In this document: positions 1 to 4,741 of the stretch, piece after piece | Layout: each line of letters starts with the position of its first letter | How positions within the stretch are numbered: position 1 is the first letter of the stretch | Source of the DNA: Actinomycetota bacterium | GTDB taxonomy: Bacteria > Actinomycetota > Acidimicrobiia > Acidimicrobiales > SZUA-35 | Reading direction: 5' to 3' | Assembly: GCA_027730885.1 (NCBI GenBank) | Contig: JAQCHM010000259.1 | Location: 1 to 5,164 of the forward strand | DNA: 5,164 bases | Notes under the pieces: generated by a model | What the model was told of the DNA's origin: nothing | Databases searched by the model: none | What the model saw: the letters and a program-made list of their open reading frames with translations, nothing else | Translations under genes and position numbers: made by a program

Positions 1-1717
1 CGGCGGATCGGATCAGGATGCCCTTCTCGGCGCCTTTACCGGTTGAGACCATGATCGACAGCGGGGTGGCCAGTCCCAGCGCGCACGGGCAAGCGATGAT
101 CAACACCGCCACTGCGGCGACCAGCGCGAGGGTGAACGCTGGAGTGGGGCCGACGACGAACCAGGTGGCGAAGGTCGCGATGGCGATGAACATCACGGCC
201 GGAACGAAGTAGGACGACACCATGTCGGCCAGTCGCTGGATGGGGGCTTTGGATCCTTGGGCTTGTTCGACGAGTTTGATGATCTGGGCCAGCATCGTGT
301 CGGATCCGACGTTGGTGGCTTCGAGCCGGAAGGCGCCGGTCTGGTTGATGGTGGCACCGATGACGTTGTCGCCGACCTCTTTGGTCACTGGGATCGATTC
401 GCCGGTCACCATCGATTCGTCCAGGATGGACCGGCCGTCGATGATCACTCCGTCGACGGGGATCTTCTCGCCGGGTCGTACCAGAACCACATCGCCCGGC
501 ACGACGTCCTCTACCGGGACTTCGAGCTCGACGCCGTCGCGGATGAGTGTCGCGGTCTTGGCTTGCAGCCCGATGAGTTTGCGGATCGCTTCGCCCGTGC
601 CGGCCTTGGCCTTCACCTCGAGGAGACGGCCCAACAAGATCAGGGTGATGATGACCCCGACCGCCTCGTAGTACACCTCTCGTACATCTTCGGGTACGAG
701 GGTCGGGGCGATAGTGACGAGCAGGCTGTAGCCGAACGCGGCGATGGTGCCGATCGTGATCAGGGAGTTCATGTCAGCGGTGCGGTGTCGCAGGGTGAGC
801 CAGCCGGTGCGGTGGATGGGCCAGCCGCTGTAGAACATGACCGGGGCGATCAGGGCCAGCTGGAACCAGCGGTTCAACATGAAGTCGGGCATCCATGCGG
901 CACCGAACAGGTCGACGGCCATCACCGCGAACACCACCGGTGCGGCCAGAACCGCGCCGATCAGGACCCTGATCGAGAGGTCACGAATCTCGGCCTGGCG
1001 TTCGGCTGCCTCGTGGTCTTCGGTGGCGACCGACCCAGGGGCGTCCCTTGTCACCAGGCGGTAACCGGCATCGGCCACCGCGGCCTGCAACTGAACCGGG
1101 GTGACCTGGGTCGGATCGAACTCGACGGTGGCCCGTTCGGTCCCGAAGCTGACGTCGACTCGATCGACGCCGGGAATCTCGCCCAGCACGGATTCGATGT
1201 TCACAACGCACGACGCACACGACATCCCGCTGACGCGGAACTCGACCTGTTCGGTTGCCACAGGTTCGTTCGTGGACGGCCCGACCCCGACCGCTTGGGC
1301 GACCTCGAGGTCATGACCGTTGTCGTAGTGCTGTGGGGCGCCGGAAGGTTCGACCACGAGCTTGCCGTGGATCATGTTCATACCGCACGCGAAACCGAAC
1401 TCGCCGACCTTGTCCGGCGTCAACTCCAATGTCGCGGTCCCGAACGCCGGCAAAGTCTTGGAGGCACCGAAATCGGCGAACACCACCCTCGATGTGCAGT
1501 CGCCTGACTCCTGTCGGTCGAAGTTGAGACGCAGCGGTACCCCCCGCTGAACGTGAATGAGGTCCGGCGTGTAGCCGCCCTTCACAGTGATGTTCACCTC
1601 TTGCACGCCATCGCGCACGGCGGCCTTGCTGGCCGTCTTCGGGCCGAAAAAGAACCACCACAAGAACCCGGCCAGCCCCACACTAGCGATAATCACGAAC
1701 CACTCGGCAAGACCCAT
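1..1717 (-). CDS. copA: Copper-exporting P1B-type ATPase with N-terminal cupredoxin and HMA domains (3' end beyond window)
   Basis: This is a membrane pump predicted to use ATP to move Cu(I) out of the cytoplasm. I translated 572 codons from ATG at 1717; the frame is still open at the left edge. Residues 6-24 form a hydrophobic helix. Residues about 38-123 form a cupredoxin domain, with likely copper ligands Cys74 and the CGMNM motif at 111-115. Residues about 157-222 are an HMA domain with GMSCASC at 164-170. Membrane helices then follow from about 250. The actuator motif TGES is at 438-441 and the Cu(I)-binding membrane motif CPC at 543-545. The DKTG phosphorylation site and the nucleotide-binding domain lie outside the window. 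The start is supported by GGAGGA (1723-1728) five bases upstream and by a TATAAT box with a CsoR-like operator. CPC with CxxC favours Cu(I) over Zn/Cd. The cupredoxin fusion is uncommon compared with standard CopA and poses a topology question. Family assignment is very secure; substrate is inferred. Confidence 0.95.
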   Translation of the reverse strand, partial: MGLAEWFVIIASVGLAGFLWWFFFGPKTASKAAVRDGVQEVNITVKGGYTPDLIHVQRGVPLRLNFDRQESGDCTSRVVFADFGASKTLPAFGTATLELTPDKVGEFGFACGMNMIHGKLVVEPSGAPQHYDNGHDLEVAQAVGVGPSTNEPVATEQVEFRVSGMSCASCVVNIESVLGEIPGVDRVDVSFGTERATVEFDPTQVTPVQLQAAVADAGYRLVTRDAPGSVATEDHEAAERQAEIRDLSIRVLIGAVLAAPVVFAVMAVDLFGAAWMPDFMLNRWFQLALIAPVMFYSGWPIHRTGWLTLRHRTADMNSLITIGTIAAFGYSLLVTIAPTLVPEDVREVYYEAVGVIITLILLGRLLEVKAKAGTGEAIRKLIGLQAKTATLIRDGVELEVPVEDVVPGDVVLVRPGEKIPVDGVIIDGRSILDESMVTGESIPVTKEVGDNVIGATINQTGAFRLEATNVGSDTMLAQIIKLVEQAQGSKAPIQRLADMVSSYFVPAVMFIAIATFATWFVVGPTPAFTLALVAAVAVLIIACPCALGLATPLSIMVSTGKGAEKGILIRSA

Positions 1718-1742
1718 CGGTGTCCTCCACTTGTCAATATCA

Positions 1743-1769
1743 ATTATACCCTATAGGGGTATTTGGTAA
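1743..1769 (-). promoter_or_regulatory. Promoter of the copper ATPase gene
   Basis: On the minus strand there is a perfect TATAAT -10 hexamer at 1748-1743. A weak -35 candidate, TTACCA (1769-1764), lies 15 bases upstream; CGTTAC (1771-1766) with a 17-base spacer is an alternative. Transcription would start near 1735, giving a short leader of about 18 bases that carries the GGAGGA ribosome binding site. The CsoR-like operator covers the spacer and overlaps the -10 box, so a bound repressor would block RNA polymerase. The -10 box is clear; the -35 is guesswork. Confidence 0.65.
1746..1762. promoter_or_regulatory. CsoR-like copper-responsive operator at the ATPase promoter
   Basis: The plus-strand sequence ATACCCTATAGGGGTAT is an interrupted palindrome with arms ATACCC and GGGTAT. 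It matches the known CsoR operator pattern of G/C-tract arms around an A/T-rich centre (TACCC-N4/5-GGGTA). CsoR is a DUF156 repressor that leaves DNA when it binds Cu(I), so the pump gene would be induced by copper. The site overlaps the -10 box of the copper ATPase gene, as expected for repression. No csoR gene is present in the window. Confidence 0.75.
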
Positions 1770-1836
1770 CGTTCCTTACTTGGTGCTAGTGACAATGATC
1801 ATGCGTCAAGGGTGAAGCGGGTAGGGCCTAAGGTCT

Positions 1837-1856
1837 CTACCCCTACCGGGTATAGG
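1837..1856 (+). promoter_or_regulatory. Second CsoR-like operator overlapping an orphan rightward promoter
   Basis: The plus-strand sequence CTACCCCTACCGGGTATAGG aligns without gaps to the minus-strand operator and -10 box of the copper ATPase gene (ATACCCCTATAGGGTATAAT), with 15 of 20 bases identical. It keeps the TACCC/GGGTA arms and places a -10-like TATAGG at 1851-1856 in the same register. The two modules point in opposite directions, 74 bp apart, like a divergent copper-controlled promoter pair. No plausible rightward gene follows. About 40 bp downstream the sequence runs into repeat and IS-like DNA, so the gene this promoter served was probably lost. Operator resemblance is good; activity is inferred. 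Confidence 0.55.
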
Positions 1857-1896
1857 CCGAATGGTTCGGATCCACTGCTTATGAGCCGTGTGGGTG

Positions 1897-1916
1897 CCCA
1901 ATCCACCAACGCAACA
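1897..1916 (-). repeat. Left arm of a 20-bp perfect inverted repeat, IS-end-like
   Basis: CCCAATCCACCAACGCAACA is the exact reverse complement of 2309-2328. The right-hand copy immediately precedes the IS6-like transposase remnant, and its TGTTGCG start resembles the CTGTTGCA core of IS6-family terminal repeats. This copy is therefore probably the end of a related element that once lay to its left, in the direction of the orphan CsoR promoter. Sequence beyond the 20 bases does not match between the two copies. Confidence 0.6.
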
Positions 1917-2020
1917 ATTAGTCATGATGGTGTGGTCCAGTCCCGGGTTTGGTTTGACCCGCAACGCAACCATGCCCTTCGGGTGCCCTCGCACTGATCC
2001 ATCGACCAGGTCCGGGGTTG

Positions 2021-2109
2021 GACACGCACCGACCGGTCGGGCGGGCACTGACACGCACCGACCGGTCGGGCGGGCACTGACACGCACCGACCGGTCGGGC
2101 GGGCACTGA
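2021..2109. repeat. Three perfect 29-bp direct repeats, each with a 12-bp palindrome
   Basis: Units begin at 2021, 2050 and 2079 and are identical over 29 bases, with the next unit's first two bases (GA) repeated at 2108-2109. Each unit starts GACACGCACC and contains the perfect palindrome CCGACCGGTCGG, followed by GCGGGCACT. A degenerate fourth copy appears just upstream at about 1991-2022 (GCACTGA, then CGACC, GGTC). Because 29 is not a multiple of three, a frame crossing the array reads each copy differently, which argues against a coding repeat. A symmetric palindrome of this type could bind a dimeric regulator (TetR-family operators often look similar) or fold as short hairpins. The spacing is too regular and the spacers too short and identical for a CRISPR array. 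Function is unknown. Confidence 0.95.
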
Positions 2110-2143
2110 TACTCCTATGTCAATGCGGCGAGGTCTTTGAGGA

Positions 2144-2307
2144 GGCACTGTTGCATTAAGCCATCGTGAGGTGGTTTTGGAGTCGACCACGGCACGCAAC
2201 AGGGCGCTCGTCATCCTATTTGCCCTGCTCATGCGACAGTGACGTGTGTCACAGGTCGATCGGATTGGCCGCGCGGGCCATACGCGGTCGCTTAATGCAA
2301 CAGTGCC
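2144..2307. mobile_element. 164-bp segment with perfect 18-bp terminal inverted repeats (IS6-end MITE-like or deletion derivative)
   Basis: GGCACTGTTGCATTAAGC at 2144-2161 is the exact reverse complement of 2290-2307. The outer bases GGCACTGTTGCA closely match the terminal repeats known for the IS6/IS26 family (GGCACTGTTGCAAA in IS26). The interior of about 128 bp codes for nothing recognisable. It contains a CRP-like site and a small TGGCC/GGCCA hairpin (2266-2280). The 8 bp outside each end (tttgagga and ctgttgcg) do not match, so there is no target-site duplication, and the right end abuts another IS-like end. It may be an internally deleted IS6-type element, a MITE mobilised by an IS6 transposase, or ends brought together by recombination. 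The inverted repeats are certain; the interpretation is tentative. Confidence 0.7.
2238..2253. promoter_or_regulatory. Possible CRP/GlxR-family binding site
   Basis: AGTGACGTGTGTCACA matches the CRP/GlxR consensus TGTGA-N6-TCACA at 9 of 10 defined positions, and GTGAC/GTCAC is a perfect palindromic core. It lies inside the 164-bp inverted-repeat segment, about 90 bp before the transposase remnant. I see no clear -10/-35 pair next to it, so it may be a chance match or a relic. Confidence 0.3.
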
Positions 2308-2308
2308 C

Positions 2309-2328
2309 TGTTGCGTTGGTGGATTGGG
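2309..2328 (+). repeat. Right arm of the 20-bp inverted repeat, at the head of the IS6-like remnant
   Basis: TGTTGCGTTGGTGGATTGGG is the reverse complement of 1897-1916 and lies directly upstream of the transposase remnant, as the terminal repeat of an IS6-family element would. It begins one base after the 18-bp repeat that ends at 2307. The junction therefore reads GCAACAG-TGCC-CTGTTGC: two IS-like ends back to back that form a 7-bp-stem inverted repeat. Confidence 0.6.
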
Positions 2329-2504
2329 TGTTTGGCGGCGATCGTGTCGGGATGTATCGCCGCAGTGCTGTTGAGTCCGTTTCGTTTGTCGGGTACCGGT
2401 TCCCGCCCGACGTGATCTTGTTGGCTGTGCGCTGGTACCTGCGCTACGGCCTGTCATACCGCGATGTCGCCGAGCTCCTCGCAGAGCGTGGGATTACTGT
2501 TGAC
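2328..2504 (+). pseudogene. IS6-family transposase, N-terminal remnant
   Basis: About 59 codons are recognisable, from GTG 2328 (or ATG 2352) to about 2504. The segment SFVGYRFPPDVILLAVRWY, followed by LRYGLSYRDVAELLAERG and ITVD, is the characteristic N-terminal helix-turn-helix region of IS6/IS26-type transposases (family pattern F-G-R-F-P-P-D/E-I-L-AVRWY-RYGLSYRD). In intact members the next residues resemble HSTVYRWVQ and lead into a DDE catalytic domain of about 150 residues. Here the frame continues as unrelated ALPWAELGQ and runs antisense into the E2 gene. All catalytic residues are missing, so the protein cannot transpose on its own. The cut falls about 23 bp beyond the E2 stop codon. 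The start codon is uncertain because the frame is open back to 2166. Confidence 0.85.
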
Positions 2505-2527
2505 GCCCTGCCATGGGCAGAACTCGG

Positions 2528-3760
2528 TCAGCTCAGATGCGGGGCCGGATCGGCGAACAGCTCACGCAGGCGCACCAGGAACTTCGCCCCGTCAGTCCCC
2601 TGCATCGCGCGGTGATCGCAACCGAGGGTGACCGTCATGATGCTCGTCGTTTCGACCGTCCCGGCAGGGCCAATGATCGGACGTTGCCGAGCTGCGCCCA
2701 CGGCGAGAATCCCGCTCTGTGGAGGGTTGATGAGCGCCGTGAACTGGTCGACCCCGTACATGCCGAGATTCGAGACCGTAAAGGTTCCACCTCCCAACTC
2801 ACTCGCGGTCAACGTCCCGGCCCTGGCCTTGTCGGCGAGTTCTTTGGTGGTCGCGGCGATGGCGACGATGCTTTTATGGTCTGCGTCGAACACCGTTGGG
2901 ACCAAGAGGCCCTGGTCGGTCGACACTGCCACGCCGACGTTGCGCCTCGAGAACAGTTCCAGGCCTTGGTCGTCCTCGTTGAACGACGCGTTCAACAACG
3001 GATGTTCGCGAAGTGCGACGGCGACCAAGCGGACCACGAGATCGCCGAGTGTGGGGACGCGCGCGCCGCCGTCAGCCTCGTTGTCGGACCGGAGCTCGGC
3101 CAACACGGCGAGAGCTATTCCGACGTCCAACTCTGCGGAGAGGTCGAACTGCGGCAGCCTCGCTGCTGACTCGCTCAACCGTCGTGCCGCGGTGCGCTGG
3201 ATCGCGTTCAGCGCAACGAGGGTGACCGTTCCTTTCTCGCCCGCCGCCACGGATCGGCCGTCCGACTTTGATCGCTCGCTACCGCGGCCACCATCTCTGG
3301 CGGCCTCGACGTCCTTGCGTCCGATCTGACCGCCCGGTCCGGACCCAGCCACGCCCGCGAGATCGATACCGAGACGTGCCGCGAGCGTCACGGCGGTCGG
3401 GGACGCGTTGACCGCCGATTTTGGTGGAGGTTGTGGCGGCGGCGAATCCTCCGGCGGTTCCGCTATCTCGATCGCGACGTCGGGGGCGGAAGCGACCCCT
3501 TGGGGCACTGCGATGCGCGCGATCACACTGCCCACGTCCAAGGTCTCACCCTCTTCTGCGACGATCTCGACCAGTTCACCGGTGGTATCACTCGCATACA
3601 CCATCGTCGCCTTGTCGGTCTCGACCTCTACGAGGTCCTCACCGCTGCGGATGGACTCGCCGACCTCTTTGAGCCATTCGACGATCGTCCCTTCGATCAT
3701 CGTCTCTGAGAACATCGGCATCACCATGTCGACCGTTACGATTTCTTGTTCGGGCTGCAT
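2528..3760 (-). CDS. pdhC: Dihydrolipoamide acyltransferase (E2) of a 2-oxoacid dehydrogenase complex
   Basis: This 410-residue enzyme takes the acyl group from E1 on a lipoylated arm and transfers it to CoA in the cytoplasmic multienzyme core. The lipoyl domain spans about 8-86, with the lipoylation motif EVETDKATM and Lys50. A Pro-rich linker (102-113) follows, then a peripheral-subunit-binding domain (about 118-154; SPTAVTLAARLGID and GSGPGGQIGRKDVEAA). After a charged linker, the catalytic domain runs from about 180 to the end. Its active-site motif reads CDHRAMQGTDG: catalytic His383 is present, but the usual Asp of HxxxDG is Gln387. The ATG at 3760 has GAAGGA five bases upstream, and this signal overlaps the stop codon of the E1 beta gene, suggesting translational coupling. 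Length is normal for a single-lipoyl-domain E2. Whether the substrate is pyruvate, acetoin or a branched-chain oxoacid cannot be settled here, so the symbol is provisional. Confidence 0.92.
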   Translation of the reverse strand: MQPEQEIVTVDMVMPMFSETMIEGTIVEWLKEVGESIRSGEDLVEVETDKATMVYASDTTGELVEIVAEEGETLDVGSVIARIAVPQGVASAPDVAIEIAEPPEDSPPPQPPPKSAVNASPTAVTLAARLGIDLAGVAGSGPGGQIGRKDVEAARDGGRGSERSKSDGRSVAAGEKGTVTLVALNAIQRTAARRLSESAARLPQFDLSAELDVGIALAVLAELRSDNEADGGARVPTLGDLVVRLVAVALREHPLLNASFNEDDQGLELFSRRNVGVAVSTDQGLLVPTVFDADHKSIVAIAATTKELADKARAGTLTASELGGGTFTVSNLGMYGVDQFTALINPPQSGILAVGAARQRPIIGPAGTVETTSIMTVTLGCDHRAMQGTDGAKFLVRLRELFADPAPHLS

Positions 3761-3769
3761 CTCGGTCCT

Positions 3770-4741
3770 TCAGGATTGACGACTACACACGGAGGCGACG
3801 ATGGCGTCGGGTCCCGGCAGAAACGCGTCTTCGAGAACTGGGCTGTACGGAATCGGTGCGTCAGGAGTCGTCAACCGCCATGCGTCGTCGAGGTGGCCGA
3901 GTGCCCGCTCGGCGACTGTGGCCAAGATTTCCGCCGACCAGCCCCCGGTACGCGGGCCCTCTTCGACGACCAGCAGTCGATTCGTCTTCTCCACCGACGC
4001 AAGGACGGTGTCGACATCCCACGGGCGCAGCGTGCGCAGATCAATGACCTCGGCGTCCACCCCATTCGCGCCGAGGGCATCGGCCGCAGCAAGGCTGTCG
4101 TGGACCCCTTTCATCAAGCTCACGATCGTGAGATCGGTGCCGGGTCGCACGACCGAAGCGACACCGATGGGAATCGTGCCGTCCATATCGGCCCCGGTGT
4201 TGCCGTATAGGCGCTTGTGTTCGAGGAACAGCACCGGATTATCGTCACGGATCGCGCTCTTCAAGAGGCCTTTTGCATCGGCCGGGAACGCAGGACAGAC
4301 GATCTTGAGGCCCGGAACGGAAAAGAACCAGGGTGCGGGGGTCTGCGAGTGCATGGCACCGAAGCGCCCGCCGGCGCCGATCGCGGATCGGATCACCATC
4401 GGCACGCTGGCTTGCTCGTTTGATATATACCAGTACTTCGTCGCCTGATTCACGACGCTGTCCATCGCCAACGTGAGGAAATCGCCGAACATGATCTCGA
4501 TCACGGGCCGCAGGCCGGCGACCGCCGCGCCGAACGCTGCTCCAGCGAGCGCTAGTTCGGAAATAGGCGTGTCGAAGACTCGATCCGGTCCGAATTTTGC
4601 GGCCAAACCGGCGGTGGCCTGGAAGACGCCGCCGGCGAACGCGACATCCTCGCCGAAGACGATGACGTCGTCGTCGCGTTCAAGCTCCTCCGCAAGAGCA
4701 ATGCGGATGGCGCTGCGAAAATCAGTTTCAGCCACGTTCAC
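3770..4741 (-). CDS. pdhB: 2-oxoacid dehydrogenase E1 component, beta subunit (pyruvate/acetoin type)
   Basis: This 323-residue subunit pairs with E1 alpha to form the thiamine-diphosphate-dependent decarboxylase that acylates the E2 lipoyl arm. The pyrimidine-binding transketolase fold is evident. FGEDVAF is at 29-35. DTPISE (57-62) carries Glu62, equivalent to the cofactor-activating glutamate of the family. GLRPVIEIMFGDF is at 76-88, the conserved HSQ at 131-133, and PGLKIVCP with DAKGLL follows. The C-terminal transketolase domain contains VIDLRTLRPWD and the RLLVVEEG stretch. The AIRDDNPVLFLEHKRLY segment resembles acetoin-dehydrogenase-like E1 beta as much as classical pyruvate dehydrogenase, so substrate is uncertain. 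The start is taken as GTG 4741, immediately after the upstream stop codon (TAGGTG). GTG at 4735 is an alternative. Length is normal for the family. Confidence 0.93.
   Translation of the reverse strand: MNVAETDFRSAIRIALAEELERDDDVIVFGEDVAFAGGVFQATAGLAAKFGPDRVFDTPISELALAGAAFGAAVAGLRPVIEIMFGDFLTLAMDSVVNQATKYWYISNEQASVPMVIRSAIGAGGRFGAMHSQTPAPWFFSVPGLKIVCPAFPADAKGLLKSAIRDDNPVLFLEHKRLYGNTGADMDGTIPIGVASVVRPGTDLTIVSLMKGVHDSLAAADALGANGVDAEVIDLRTLRPWDVDTVLASVEKTNRLLVVEEGPRTGGWSAEILATVAERALGHLDDAWRLTTPDAPIPYSPVLEDAFLPGPDAIVASVCSRQS

Larger units (their letters stand above)
1763..2143. other. Gene-poor rearranged spacer
   Basis: I find no convincing coding sequence here on either strand. Short open frames exist, but they run through tandem repeats, lack recognisable motifs and have no good ribosome binding site. 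What the stretch does hold is an orphan CsoR-like promoter module (1837-1856), one arm of a 20-bp inverted repeat (1897-1916), a small CCCTTCGGG hairpin near 1973-1981, and the 29-bp tandem repeats (2021-2109). The CCCTTCGGG hairpin has no T-tract and is not called as a terminator. Confidence 0.6.

Noticed and set aside
257..1507. Long 416-codon plus-strand open frame
   Set aside because: It is the antisense shadow of the copper ATPase gene. The minus strand gives unmistakable HMA, TGES and CPC motifs, while this frame has low-complexity, His/Asp/Gly-rich composition typical of high-G+C antisense frames.
1819..1842. GGGTAG/CTACCC hairpin as a leader attenuator or copper riboswitch
   Set aside because: The 6-bp stem with a 12-base loop is explained by overlap of the operator arm with a nearby GGGTAG; no coding sequence follows and no known riboswitch pattern is seen.
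2021..2109. CRISPR array
   Set aside because: The 29-bp period is fully identical with no variable spacers, only three units, and no cas genes are nearby.
1918..2457. Minus-strand 179-codon frame across the spacer
   Set aside because: It crosses tandem repeats, two inverted repeats and the antisense of the transposase remnant; the 29-bp units shift frame in each copy and there is no recognisable domain.
2508..2520. Terminator after the E2 gene
   Set aside because: Only a 5-bp CTGCC/GGCAG stem with a 3-base loop and no T-tract follows the stop codon; too weak to call.
2513..3329. Plus-strand frames of 218 and 233 codons opposite the E2 gene
   Set aside because: They are antisense to a well-conserved E2 with lipoyl, binding and catalytic domains; no recognisable motif or ribosome binding site of their own.
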